Assembly (NCBI RefSeq): GCF_000701445.1 | Contig: NZ_JNIX01000014.1 | Coordinates: 87,101-151,100 of the forward strand | Length of the DNA: 64,000 nt | From: Brevundimonas bacteroides DSM 4726 | GTDB lineage: Bacteria > Pseudomonadota > Alphaproteobacteria > Caulobacterales > Caulobacteraceae | Direction: 5' to 3' | In this document: one piece after another, positions 54,698 through 63,540 of the stretch | How the letters are laid out: each line of letters opens with the position of its first letter | Numbering within the stretch: the stretch's first letter is position 1 | The notes under the pieces: generated by a model | Database searches by the model: none | Seen by the model: only the letters and a program-made list of their open reading frames with translations | Told to the model about the DNA's origin: nothing | Position numbers and translations under genes: made by a program

Positions 54698-55839
54698 CAC
54701 ACCACCTCGCCCATCGCGAACCCCACCATGGCCCGTCCGCTCTCGGGCACGATCAGCAGCACCCGCTCGCCCCTGTTCGCCCGCCCCGATTTCAGGAAGG
54801 CGTCCAGCATGACCCAGATCGAGGCCGCGCCGATATTGCCGACGCTCGACAGGTTCGAGAACCACTTCTCCTCGGGGATCATGGCGGCCGTGCTCTCCAG
54901 CAGTCCCACGATCTCTTCACGCAGCGACCGCGCCGAATAATGGCACAGCAAGTGGTCGACGCGGGCGGGGTCGATCCGCCCCGTGTCGACCTTTTCCAGC
55001 CAGACCCCGATCCACGCCCGGATGACGATTTTCAGAAGCTCGAAGTCCTGGACCAGCGCCACCGCCCCGGACGCATGGGCCGCGACCGGCCCCGCGTGGC
55101 TCCAGGCCGAGCGCATGTCGGACCGATCCGCGAAGGTCGAGCCGGCCCACATGCAGGGATCGAAACGCCCTGCCAGCGACGTCAGGTCGATCCATTCCAG
55201 CTTGATCGACAGCCCCTCGGGCCTCGGCTTCGGCTCCAGCACCACCGCGCCCGCCCCGTCGGACAGGGTGAACCTCAGAAAGTCCGCCTCGACCCGCGCC
55301 CGCCCCTTGGCGTCGACCAGCGTGGTTCCTTCGTAGAACTCGGGCCGGAACCAGCGTGACGAGAACTCCCCCGCGGCGGTCGCCGCCACCTCCGCCTCGC
55401 CCGCTCGCACCGACAGCCAGGCGTGTTTCAGCGCCGTGAGGGCGGAGGCGCAGACCGACTGATGGCTGGCGATCTCCATGGGGCCGCAAGCCAGCTCGCC
55501 GTGAACCGCCGCCGCGTGACCGGGCACCAGATAATCGCCCTGGGTCGTCGCCGTCGCCAGGAACTCCAGGTCGCCCGTCCCCAGCCCCGCATCGTCCAGG
55601 GCTGCCCGCAACGCCTTGGCCGTCATGGAGGCATTGGAATGCAGCGGCCGACCATCCGGCGTCAGCGCATAGTGCCGCGTCTCGACCCCGTTCCAGCGCA
55701 GCGCCCGTCGCCCAACCGCCGAGGACCGTCCGCCAATCCGGCCGATGTGGTCCTCCATCGCCTCGACGCCGACCGGCTCGCCCGGCAGGAAGGCCCCCGT
55801 CCCGGTGATGAAAACGTCCCTGAGACGCGCGTCGCTCAT
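54697..55839 (-). CDS. KAS III-like beta-ketoacyl synthase
   Basis: The 380-residue protein has the thiolase-fold KAS III layout with the catalytic triad Cys130 (HQSVCASALTAL), His300 (LLCHYSARS) and Asn335 (SSVGNIGAAS). It is longer than housekeeping FabH (about 320 residues) with an extended loop between Cys and His, which recalls specialised members such as the StlD/DarB-type synthases that make aryl or alkyl lipids. It heads a group in which the next two genes overlap end to start, with an acyltransferase gene 57 bases upstream on the same strand. The product is unknown; fabH for primary metabolism is expected elsewhere. Confidence 0.82.
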   Translation of the reverse strand: MSDARLRDVFITGTGAFLPGEPVGVEAMEDHIGRIGGRSSAVGRRALRWNGVETRHYALTPDGRPLHSNASMTAKALRAALDDAGLGTGDLEFLATATTQGDYLVPGHAAAVHGELACGPMEIASHQSVCASALTALKHAWLSVRAGEAEVAATAAGEFSSRWFRPEFYEGTTLVDAKGRARVEADFLRFTLSDGAGAVVLEPKPRPEGLSIKLEWIDLTSLAGRFDPCMWAGSTFADRSDMRSAWSHAGPVAAHASGAVALVQDFELLKIVIRAWIGVWLEKVDTGRIDPARVDHLLCHYSARSLREEIVGLLESTAAMIPEEKWFSNLSSVGNIGAASIWVMLDAFLKSGRANRGERVLLIVPESGRAMVGFAMGEVV

Positions 55840-55896
55840 GCCGCCCTATGGGCACGCTTCGCCCGTCACCTGCAAGCTGACAAAGCCTGACGACGC

Positions 55897-57048
55897 CTAG
55901 CTTTCCTGCGGCACGACCGCTCCCGCCTCGACCGGACGGCGCGCGGTGCGACGCCGTGACAGCCAGCTCTTGATCCGGTTCTGGATCGGCTGATCGATCA
56001 GGGCATGGAAGACGAAGGCGAATACGAAGGCCGCCAGAACCCCCAGCGCCCAAAGTCCCCACTGCACGCCGACCGGCAGGGCGAAGCGGGCGATCATCAC
56101 ATTGACCACGCCGAACCAGGCGATGCGCACCGGCTCATTGGTGATGAACATGGCGAAGGAAACGACGCTGGCCTTCTCGACCCACTTCGAGGGACGCTTC
56201 ACCGGAATGGCCCCCGCCGCCAGCAGGATCAGGCTGATGAAGACGATGGAGACCAGGGCGTGCTTGTCGAACGCCTGCACCGTCGCCAGCCCGACCGCCG
56301 CCGCCACGCCGACGATCCGCGCCAGACGCGGCGCCACGAACACCCGCTCGGAGAACACCGCCAGCGCCATGCCCAGCAGAAACAGCGGCAGCGCCCGCCA
56401 CACGCCGTACATCATCGGCATCTGATAGACGGGATAGCCCAACAGACTGTGCGTCAGCTGGTTGGCCAGCAGATACAACCCCGCCGCCGCGATCAGAGCC
56501 GTCCACGGCCCGACCCGCTTCAGCGCCGCCAGGATCCACGGAAACGCCAGATAGCAGCCCAGCAGCGCCGAGATCGACCAGCTGGGCGCATTCCAGCCCA
56601 GACCGCCATAGACGCCGAAGGACTGAACCAGCGCCGCCTGCGCCGGCAGCTGATCCCAGGCGAACCATTCCGGATTGCGCGGCGCGAACCCGACCGCCGA
56701 CCCGACGACGACCAGAGCCACCAGCCCCAGCACCATGATCAGATGGGCCGGATAGACCCTCAGGAACCGCTTTAGGAAAAAGTCGCCCGGCGACATCCGC
56801 CCCGATCCGACCGACCCGCCATAGACACGCATCAGGACGTAACCGCTATCGATCAGGAAGAAGTTGGTCAGCAGGAAGCCGCCCCGCTCGAACACCGGAT
56901 GCAGCGCCTCGGCGAGAGGAACCGGCCCCGCCGCCTGGAAGTGATGCAGGATGATCAACGAGGCCACGATGAAACGCAGGGCGTCCAGCCACCCGCCGCG
57001 CGCGATGGGGGGTGTCTCGTTTCGGGTCGAAATCGCGGTCCAGGCCAT
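55897..57048 (-). CDS. Acyltransferase family 3 (OafA/YrhL-like) membrane protein
   Basis: The 383-residue protein has about ten membrane segments over residues about 20-350 and the family start GGWLDALRFIVASLIILHHF, which includes the conserved Arg and His of acyltransferase-3 proteins. These enzymes O-acylate surface polysaccharides, peptidoglycan or small molecules. The C-terminus is Arg-rich. The gene is 57 bases upstream of the KAS III gene on the same strand, so its substrate may be the product of that cluster; this is inference. It is divergent from the TPR protein gene across 95 bases. Confidence 0.83.
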   Translation of the reverse strand: MAWTAISTRNETPPIARGGWLDALRFIVASLIILHHFQAAGPVPLAEALHPVFERGGFLLTNFFLIDSGYVLMRVYGGSVGSGRMSPGDFFLKRFLRVYPAHLIMVLGLVALVVVGSAVGFAPRNPEWFAWDQLPAQAALVQSFGVYGGLGWNAPSWSISALLGCYLAFPWILAALKRVGPWTALIAAAGLYLLANQLTHSLLGYPVYQMPMMYGVWRALPLFLLGMALAVFSERVFVAPRLARIVGVAAAVGLATVQAFDKHALVSIVFISLILLAAGAIPVKRPSKWVEKASVVSFAMFITNEPVRIAWFGVVNVMIARFALPVGVQWGLWALGVLAAFVFAFVFHALIDQPIQNRIKSWLSRRRTARRPVEAGAVVPQES

Positions 57049-57143
57049 GGGAAACCCCTGTTCTGGGGCTCGCGGCGCAAGGGTCGCGCCGCCGCTTGCC
57101 GCCGGGACCGCTTGCGCTAACCTGCCGCACCACCGGGGGGCCG

Positions 57144-58952
57144 ATGACCGACGAGGATCCGAGAGAGGGCCGCATTCGCCTGGGCCGCCGCCGCAAGGAG
57201 GCGGTCGCGACGCTGGACGCCATCGAAATGGCCGAAGAGGCCCTGGAGCAGGCCGAGCCGACGATGGGCCCGCCCGACCCCGCCGTCCTGCTGGTCGAGG
57301 AACAGCGCCGCCTGATCAAGGCCCAGGTCTCCAACGAGCGCATGGGATTGGTGCTGCGCGTCATGACCGCCTGCGTTGGCCTGGCCTTCGTGATCGGCCT
57401 AGGAATCATGGTCTGGACGGCTTTCAACGCCCGCTCTGTGGTGGTGAACCCCTTCGACAGCCCATTTGCCCTCACCCACCGGGGCCACTCCGGCCAGGTC
57501 ATCGCCCGCGGCGTCTCCGACGTCATCGCCACCATCAACCGCGACGCCCGCTATGACGAGGAGAGCCGCGCCGTCGCCCTGACCTGGACCCGGGACATCG
57601 CCGTCGTCGTGCCCTCGACCGGCGTGTCTCTCGGCGACATCGACAAGCTGCTGCGCACCTGGTTCGGCCAGGAGACCAACGTCACCGGCTCCGTCACGGT
57701 CAGCACCACAGGCGAAGTCTCCCTGACCATCCGCGCCGACGGCGTGCGCGCCCGGACCTTCACCGGCCCCGAATCCGACATGCCGCGCCTCATTCGCGAG
57801 GCGTCGGAATACATCTACGGCCAGTTCGAGCCTGAGCTGTTCGCCTGGTACCTGCTGCAGACCCAGCGCTATCAGGACGCCGAGGCCTTCTTCCCCCTTG
57901 CCTACGCCCAGCATCCCGGATCGCGCGCCACGCTCGCCCGCTACTGGGGCATCATGCTGAGCTCGCTGGGCCGGTCCGAGGAGGCGGCCGAGAAGCTGCG
58001 CCTGTCGATCCGCGCCAATCCGAACAACGAGTCCGCCTGGGACATGCTGGTCGGCGTCCTGTTCGACACCGAGGGCGAAGAGGCCGCCTATCGCGTCGGC
58101 CGCGACATGGCCGCCCGCATCGCCGAGGACGGCGAGCCGATGGAGAGCGAGTCCCACCTGCTTCTGCTGCGCGACTGGACGCGCCTGGTCGAGATCGGCA
58201 CGGCCGACATCGCCGAAACCGGCGGCGAGAACGCGCTCGGTGGTCAGGAGATCACACTGGCCGACGCCGAGGCCAACCGGCACGACTTCGTCCATGCGCG
58301 CGCCTATCTGCGCGCCGGCCGGGTCGGCTCGCCCGAGGTCGCGGCCACCGGCCACATGATCGATACCTACGAGGCGCTGGCGAAGGACGACCCCGCCCGC
58401 GCGCTGGCGGCCATGCAGGCGCTGGATGCCCTGTGGCAGGCCGACGGCGACGTCGCCTACGCCTTCTACGAGGCCCCCTGCTACCTCGGCCTGACGCTGG
58501 GCCTGAACGGCCGCCAAACGGAAGCCGAGGCCGCCTTCGCCCGCGCGGACCGCCTCGTCGCCTGCGCCGCCTTCCGCGCCGATGTGCTGGAAGCGCGGGG
58601 CATGACCGCAGAGGCCGACCGACAGTACGGCGTGGCCATTCGCCTCGCGCCGTCGCTGCCCCTCGCCTATCATCGCAGGGGGCTGGCGCTGCTGGCCCGC
58701 GGCGATCACGCCCGCGCCGTCACCCGCTTCCGCGACGCCCATCTGCGCGGCCCCCGCTGGGCCGATCCGCTGAAAGGTTGGGGCGACGCGCTCGCCGCCC
58801 AGGGCCGCTGGGCCGACGCGGTCGAGAAGTACGAACAGGCCCTCCCCTTCGCCCCGGAGTGGCGTGACCTCCACCTCGCCCACGCCGCGGCGCTGAACCG
58901 CCTCGGCCGCCGCGAGGACGCCCAGGCCGCGCTGGAAAAGGCGGCGGCGTAA
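57144..58952 (+). CDS. Membrane-anchored TPR-repeat protein
   Basis: The 602-residue product from ATG 57144 has a charged N-terminal part with a helical segment (about 20-68), one membrane segment (about 70-92, VLRVMTACVGLAFVIGLGIMV), an intermediate domain (about 95-205) and a long C-terminal array of tetratricopeptide-like helices (about 210-600; for example AEKLRLSIRANPNNESAW and AYHRRGLALLARGDHARAV). Such arrays mediate protein-protein contacts. The specific partner is unknown. Its stop codon lies inside the CtrA box that serves fliQ, so the two genes are packed very closely. Confidence 0.75.
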   Translation: MTDEDPREGRIRLGRRRKEAVATLDAIEMAEEALEQAEPTMGPPDPAVLLVEEQRRLIKAQVSNERMGLVLRVMTACVGLAFVIGLGIMVWTAFNARSVVVNPFDSPFALTHRGHSGQVIARGVSDVIATINRDARYDEESRAVALTWTRDIAVVVPSTGVSLGDIDKLLRTWFGQETNVTGSVTVSTTGEVSLTIRADGVRARTFTGPESDMPRLIREASEYIYGQFEPELFAWYLLQTQRYQDAEAFFPLAYAQHPGSRATLARYWGIMLSSLGRSEEAAEKLRLSIRANPNNESAWDMLVGVLFDTEGEEAAYRVGRDMAARIAEDGEPMESESHLLLLRDWTRLVEIGTADIAETGGENALGGQEITLADAEANRHDFVHARAYLRAGRVGSPEVAATGHMIDTYEALAKDDPARALAAMQALDALWQADGDVAYAFYEAPCYLGLTLGLNGRQTEAEAAFARADRLVACAAFRADVLEARGMTAEADRQYGVAIRLAPSLPLAYHRRGLALLARGDHARAVTRFRDAHLRGPRWADPLKGWGDALAAQGRWADAVEKYEQALPFAPEWRDLHLAHAAALNRLGRREDAQAALEKAAA

Positions 58953-58964
58953 CCCGTCATTAAC
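58949..58964 (+). promoter_or_regulatory. CtrA-binding site for the fliQ-fliR-flhB operon
   Basis: GTAA-CCCGTCA-TTAAC matches the full CtrA box TTAA-N7-TTAAC at 8 of 9 positions, with the correct 7-base spacer. It lies 47 bases before the fliQ ATG and overlaps the TAA stop of the TPR gene (58950-58952). In Caulobacter crescentus fliQ is an early (class II) flagellar operon activated by phosphorylated CtrA, which fits this placement. Confidence 0.7.
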
Positions 58965-59010
58965 CACGCTCCCGGCATTTCTTGCCCAGTATCTCGGGAG
59001 TGTGCGGGCC

Positions 59011-59274
59011 ATGAGCGGCGCGGAAGTTCTGGACGTGGGCCGCGACGCCCTGTGGCTGACCATCCAGCTGTGCGCGCCCGTGCTGATCGTCGGCCTGATC
59101 GTCGGCGTCGGCATCGGCCTTTTCCAGGCCCTGACCCAGATCCAGGAACAGTCGCTGGTCTATGCCCCCAAGATCATCGCCATCTTCGTGTCGCTCCTGC
59201 TGTTCCTGCCCCTGATGGGCGGACTGCTGGGCGCCTTCATGCGCGAGATCGCGGCCCGCATTTCGGGGATGTAG
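59011..59274 (+). CDS. fliQ: Flagellar export apparatus protein FliQ
   Basis: FliQ is a small inner-membrane part of the flagellar type III export gate. The 87-residue protein has two membrane segments (about 14-36 and 49-72) separated by the conserved QALTQIQEQSLVYAPKI. I prefer the ATG at 59011; a GTG at 59002 would add three residues. Its TAG overlaps the GTG start of fliR by one base. Confidence 0.93.
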   Translation: MSGAEVLDVGRDALWLTIQLCAPVLIVGLIVGVGIGLFQALTQIQEQSLVYAPKIIAIFVSLLLFLPLMGGLLGAFMREIAARISGM

Positions 59275-60050
59275 TGGAGCCCTACGCCACCGCCGATCAG
59301 GTCTGGGCCGGCGGGCTGATCTTCGCCCGGATCGGAGCCATCTTCCTCAGCCTGCCCGGAATCGGCGAGAGCTATGTCCCGCCGCGCATCCGGCTGTCGC
59401 TGGCCCTGGTCGTCGCGCTCGCCCTGTGGCCCGTGGTCGGCGGCTCGCTGCCGCCGCTGCCGGAGAGCCTCGGCGCCTCCATCGGCTGGGTGATCCGCGA
59501 GGTCATCATCGGCCTGGCCATCGGCGCGATCCTGCGGGCCTTCACCGCTGCGCTGGCCGTCGCCGGCGAGATCGTCTCGCTGCAGACCACCCTCAGCTTC
59601 GCCCAGACCACCAATCCGCTGCAAGCCTCGCCGGGCACCACCATCGCCGCCTTCCTCATGCTGATGGGCACGGTCCTGGTCTTCGCCACCAACACCCATC
59701 ACCTGTTCATCGCCGGTCTGGTCGGCTCCTATGAACTGATCGCGCCGGCCCGGCCCCTGGTGACCGGCGATTTCGTCGAACTGGCGGTCCGCACCGTGGG
59801 CGACGCCTTCCTTCTGGGCGTGCAGCTCGCCGCGCCGGTGATCGTCTTCGCCTTGGTGTTCAACCTCGCCTCGGGTCTGGTCGGTCGGGTCATGCCGGCG
59901 TTCCAGATCTTCTTCGTCGCCGCCCCGCTGAGCGTCATTCTCGGCCTGTCGGTCTTCGCCCTGTCGTTGGGGGTGCTCGGGACGGTCTTCATCGACCGCT
60001 ACCGCGACCTCGCCAACCTGTTCGTCTCGTCTGGAGGCACAGGTGGCTGA
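59274..60050 (+). CDS. fliR: Flagellar export apparatus protein FliR
   Basis: FliR forms, with FliP and FliQ, the core of the export gate. The 258-residue product from GTG 59274 has six membrane segments and the family stretches IFLSLPGIGESYVPPRIR and EIVSLQTTLSFAQTTNPL. The frame continues upstream inside fliQ, but the GTG overlapping the fliQ stop gives the normal length. Its stop overlaps the flhB GTG by 8 bases. Confidence 0.93.
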   Translation: MEPYATADQVWAGGLIFARIGAIFLSLPGIGESYVPPRIRLSLALVVALALWPVVGGSLPPLPESLGASIGWVIREVIIGLAIGAILRAFTAALAVAGEIVSLQTTLSFAQTTNPLQASPGTTIAAFLMLMGTVLVFATNTHHLFIAGLVGSYELIAPARPLVTGDFVELAVRTVGDAFLLGVQLAAPVIVFALVFNLASGLVGRVMPAFQIFFVAAPLSVILGLSVFALSLGVLGTVFIDRYRDLANLFVSSGGTGG

Positions 60051-61134
60051 GGATCAGGATCCCGAGTCCAAGACAGAAGAGGCCACCCCGCGAAAACTCG
60101 AGGAGGCCAGACGCAAGGGCGACGTCGCCAAGTCCATGGACGTCGCCCCGACCCTTAGCCTCATGGGCGCGGCGGCGGTCATCCTGATGGGCGGCGGCTG
60201 GTTCGCCACCACCGCGACGGAAGCGCTGGTCCCCTTCATCGCCATGCCTCACCGCCTGATGGGCGGGATCGAGGCCGGCGCGGGGGTCGAGCTGGGGGTC
60301 AAGGCGTTGTGGGCGGCCGCGCCCTTCCTGGCGGCCGTGATGGTGGCCACCATTCTCGGCGGCGTGTCCGGCACGGTGGCCCAGACCGGCGGCCTGATCT
60401 TCTCGGCCGAGCGGATGAAGCCCAAGCTGGACAAGATCAATCCGCTCAAGGGCTTTACGCGCATCTTTGGGCCCGACGGCCTGATGCAGTTCGCCCAGAC
60501 GCTGATCAAGCTGGTGGTCGTCTCGGTCGTCTGCTGGATGGTGCTCCAGCCCCACGCGCGCGAGTTCGAGGGGATGGCGGCCATGCATCCGGCCACCATC
60601 CTGCCGCTGGCGCGTGATCTGGTCATCGCGCTCATGGCCTCGACCATCGTTCTGCTGGGCCTGACCGCCGTCGGCGACGTCTTCTGGCAGCGGCTGCGCT
60701 TCGCCAAACGCATGCGCATGACCAAGGAAGAGCTGAAGGAGGACTACAAGCAGTCCGAGGGCGATCCGCACGTCAAGGCGCGCCTGCGCCAGATCCGCAT
60801 GCAGCGCAGTCGCCAGCGCATGATGGCCAATGTCCCCAAGGCCACGGTGATCGTCACCAACCCGACCCACTACTCCGTCGCCCTGCGCTACGAGCCGGAG
60901 CAGGGCGACGCCGCGCCCGTCTGCCTGGCCAAGGGCGTGGACGCGGTCGCCTTGCGCATCCGCGAGGTCGCCAGGGAGCAGGACGTGCCGATCGTCGAGA
61001 ACGTGCCGCTCGCTCGCGCCCTCTACGCCGCCGTCGACATCGACGAGACTATTCCGCGCGAGCATTTCGAGGCCGCGGCCAAGGTCATCGGCTTCGTGAT
61101 GCAGAAGCGGCGGGGAAGGGTGAGGGCAGGCTAG
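60043..61134 (+). CDS. flhB: Flagellar export switch protein FlhB
   Basis: FlhB is the substrate-specificity switch of the flagellar export apparatus. The 363-residue protein has four membrane segments in the N-terminal half and a cytosolic C-terminal domain with the self-cleaving NPTH motif (Asn273-Pro274) in VIVTNPTHYSVALRYEP. It starts at GTG 60043 inside fliR. After the stop an inverted repeat rich in GGTGATT (61151-61263) separates it from cckA. Confidence 0.95.
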   Translation: MAEDQDPESKTEEATPRKLEEARRKGDVAKSMDVAPTLSLMGAAAVILMGGGWFATTATEALVPFIAMPHRLMGGIEAGAGVELGVKALWAAAPFLAAVMVATILGGVSGTVAQTGGLIFSAERMKPKLDKINPLKGFTRIFGPDGLMQFAQTLIKLVVVSVVCWMVLQPHAREFEGMAAMHPATILPLARDLVIALMASTIVLLGLTAVGDVFWQRLRFAKRMRMTKEELKEDYKQSEGDPHVKARLRQIRMQRSRQRMMANVPKATVIVTNPTHYSVALRYEPEQGDAAPVCLAKGVDAVALRIREVAREQDVPIVENVPLARALYAAVDIDETIPREHFEAAAKVIGFVMQKRRGRVRAG

Positions 61135-61150
61135 GGCCTGGCAGGTCGTG

Positions 61151-61263
61151 ACTGGTGATTGGTGATTGGTGAGTGGGTCTCCTGTGCAGCAGCCCCACCG
61201 GCCGTTCCGAAGTCCCGCCCGTCGCCGACCACTCTTCACCAATCACCAATCACCAATCACCCC
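61151..61263. repeat. Long inverted repeat of GGTGATT units between flhB and cckA
   Basis: The left arm (61151-61176) contains TGGTGATTGGTGATTGGTGA and the right arm (61229-61263) contains its complement TCACCAATCACCAATCACC with one further unit. Together they could form a stem of more than 20 bp with a 50-base loop. The unit GGTGATT is itself repeated in tandem. No T-run follows, so this is not a standard terminator. Confidence 0.75.
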
Positions 61264-61301
61264 TATACTCAGCGCCTGATTCGCACCGGGAGCCCCGCTC
61301 C

Positions 61302-63356
61302 ATGACCGCCTCCTCCCGCCGCCTCGACCTGTCGCTGATCCTGATGGCGCTGGGCTTCACCACCGCCGTGGCCGCCCTGGCCTGGCCCGCGTTCCAGTCC
61401 GCCCCGACCTCGACGCCGCACATGATCCTGATGGTGGCCGTGGCGGCCGTGGCCCTGCTCGGCCTGTTCGCCTTCGGACGACAGGAGGCGCGTCGTCCTG
61501 CCCGCCCCGACGGCGACGTGGCGGTCGAGATGCTGGATGCGCTCGCCGAACCCGCCGCCCTGGTCTGGGCGTCCGGTCAGGTGCTGGCCTTCAACGGCGC
61601 CTGGGCCTCGCAGAACGGGGCGACCACGGCGCTTCCGCGCGGCGGCTCGGCCCAGGCCCTCTACATGGCCTTCGCCCAGGCCCGTAAAGGCGAGCAGGGC
61701 CGCGCCATCGTCACCATCGGCGAGCGCGAGATCGAGGTCCTGATCGCCCAGGCCGGGCAGGGCCGCTTTCTGGTCCGCGAAGCGCCCGAGGCCGCGCTGA
61801 CCCACTCCGCCGCTCCCGCCCCCGTCGCGCACAACGGCTATGTCGCCTCCGCCGGAGAGGGCCGCGCCATGGCCGCCGGCGCCCCCTTCGGCTCAGCCGT
61901 GATCGCGGGCGAGGACCTGTTCGCCGGCCGCGCCGAGGAGGCCAATCCCGCGCTCGCCGTCCTGACCGGCCCCGCCGCTGCCCGCGACGCCGCGTTCGGC
62001 CATCTGTTCGAACCCAACGGCGTGGCCGAGGCCCGACGTCGCCTTGAGGAAGGTTCGTCCGGCCCCATCGAGCTGGTCGCCCGCGCCCATCCGGACCGCA
62101 GCCTGCACCTCTATGTCGCGCCAGAGGGCGACAAGCGCCGCGTCTGGCTGTTCGACGTCTCGACCCAGAAGTCGATGGAACTGCAGCTCAGCCAGGCCCA
62201 GAAGATGCAGGCCGTGGGCCAGCTGGCGGGCGGCGTGGCCCACGACTTCAACAACCTGCTGACCGCGATCCAGCTCCAGCTGTCGGGCCTGCTGGAACGC
62301 CACCCGGTTGGCGACCCCTCCTATGAGGGGCTGAACGAAATCCGCCAGACGGCCATCCGCGCCGCCGATCTGGTCCGGAAGCTGCTCGCCTTCTCGAGGA
62401 AGTCCACCGTCCGGCGCGAACGGCTTGATCTCGGCGAACTGGTCGGGGAGTTCGCCGTCCTGCTGCGCCGCCTGCTGCGCGAGGATGTGCGGCTGGAGAC
62501 CGACTACGGCCGCGACCTGCCCGTCGTCCTCGCCGACAAGTCCCAGCTGGAAACGGCGGTCATGAACCTGGCCGTCAACGCCCGCGACGCCATGCGCGGC
62601 GTGGTGGCTCCTGGTGACGCCGTCGTCACCATCCGCACGCGCCGCCTGACGCAGGCCGAGGCCCGCGAGCTCGGCTGGCTGGAGGCTCCCTCCGAGGACA
62701 GCGCCCTGATCGAGGTGTCCGACACAGGCCCCGGCGTGCCCGCCGCCATCCTCGACAAGATCTTCGAACCCTTCTTCACCACCAAGGCCGTCAACGAAGG
62801 TACCGGCATGGGGCTGGCCACCGTCTACGGCATCGCCCAACAGGCCGGCGGCCACATCTCGGTCGCCAACATCGAGGGGGCGGGCGCGGCCTTCCGCATC
62901 TTCCTGCCCGCCGCCTCGGCCCAGGAGCTGATCGAGGTCGCCCCGGTCGAGGTCAAGGCCAAGGCCGCGCCCCGCGACCTGTCCGGCAACGGACGCATCC
63001 TGTTCGTGGAGGACGAGGCCGCCGTGCGCGGCATCGCCGCCCGCCTGCTCCGCCAGCGCGGCTATGAGGTCATCGAGGCCGCCGACGGCGAGGAGGCGCT
63101 GATACTGGCCGAGGAATGGGCGGGCCAGATCGACATGCTCATCAGTGACGTCATCATGCCGGGGCTGGACGGGCCGAGCCTGCTCAAGAAGGCGCGTCCC
63201 TTCCTCGGCGACGCCCCGGTCATGTTCATCTCCGGCTACGCCGAGAGCGACTTCTCCGACCTGCTCCAGGACGAGACCGGCGTCTCCTTCCTGCCCAAGC
63301 CGCTCGACATCAAGACGTTGGCCGAGCGGGTGAAGCAGCAGCTTCAGGGAGGCTGA
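61302..63356 (+). CDS. cckA: Hybrid histidine kinase CckA
   Basis: CckA phosphorylates CtrA and CpdR through ChpT and so controls the cell cycle. The 684-residue product from ATG 61302 has two N-terminal membrane segments (about 10-55), PAS-like regions (about 70-295), the HisKA domain with the phospho-acceptor His314 in [15 protein letters not shown], a HATPase domain (about 420-550, ending in [18 protein letters not shown]) and a C-terminal receiver domain with Asp616 in [12 protein letters not shown]. These match Caulobacter CckA (691 residues, His322 and Asp623). A start at 61173 would read through the inverted repeat and is not favoured. A GATTC (CcrM-type methylation motif) lies 20 bases upstream. 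Confidence 0.93.
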   Translation: MTASSRRLDLSLILMALGFTTAVAALAWPAFQSAPTSTPHMILMVAVAAVALLGLFAFGRQEARRPARPDGDVAVEMLDALAEPAALVWASGQVLAFNGAWASQNGATTALPRGGSAQALYMAFAQARKGEQGRAIVTIGEREIEVLIAQAGQGRFLVREAPEAALTHSAAPAPVAHNGYVASAGEGRAMAAGAPFGSAVIAGEDLFAGRAEEANPALAVLTGPAAARDAAFGHLFEPNGVAEARRRLEEGSSGPIELVARAHPDRSLHLYVAPEGDKRRVWLFDVSTQKSMELQLSQAQKMQAVGQLAGGVAHDFNNLLTAIQLQLSGLLERHPVGDPSYEGLNEIRQTAIRAADLVRKLLAFSRKSTVRRERLDLGELVGEFAVLLRRLLREDVRLETDYGRDLPVVLADKSQLETAVMNLAVNARDAMRGVVAPGDAVVTIRTRRLTQAEARELGWLEAPSEDSALIEVSDTGPGVPAAILDKIFEPFFTTKAVNEGTGMGLATVYGIAQQAGGHISVANIEGAGAAFRIFLPAASAQELIEVAPVEVKAKAAPRDLSGNGRILFVEDEAAVRGIAARLLRQRGYEVIEAADGEEALILAEEWAGQIDMLISDVIMPGLDGPSLLKKARPFLGDAPVMFISGYAESDFSDLLQDETGVSFLPKPLDIKTLAERVKQQLQGG

Positions 63357-63390
63357 GACGCGCCCGCTACCTCTTCCTCGCAAGTATTCT

Positions 63391-63535
63391 CTTTCGTCAT
63401 TCCGGGCGTAGCGGAGCGGAGACCCGGAACAGAGCGGCGCGCGGGAGCGCGAAGCTGTCTGGCACGAGTCTGGTGACGCATTTCGCCTTGTTCCGCGTCT
63501 GCGAGGCTTCGCATCTCCGCCCGGAGTGACGAAAG
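63391..63535. repeat. 145-base palindromic intergenic element
   Basis: The ends CTTTCGTCATTCCGGGCG (63391-63408) and CGCCCGGAGTGACGAAAG (63518-63535) are complementary at 17 of 18 positions, and inner parts (GGAGACCCGGAACA near 63417 with TGTTCCGCGTCTGC near 63489) continue the pairing imperfectly. The whole element can fold as one long hairpin. The sequence class (CGTCATTCCGGGCG...) is of the kind found scattered in alphaproteobacterial genomes. It lies directly after cckA. Confidence 0.8.
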
Positions 63536-63540
63536 AAAAA

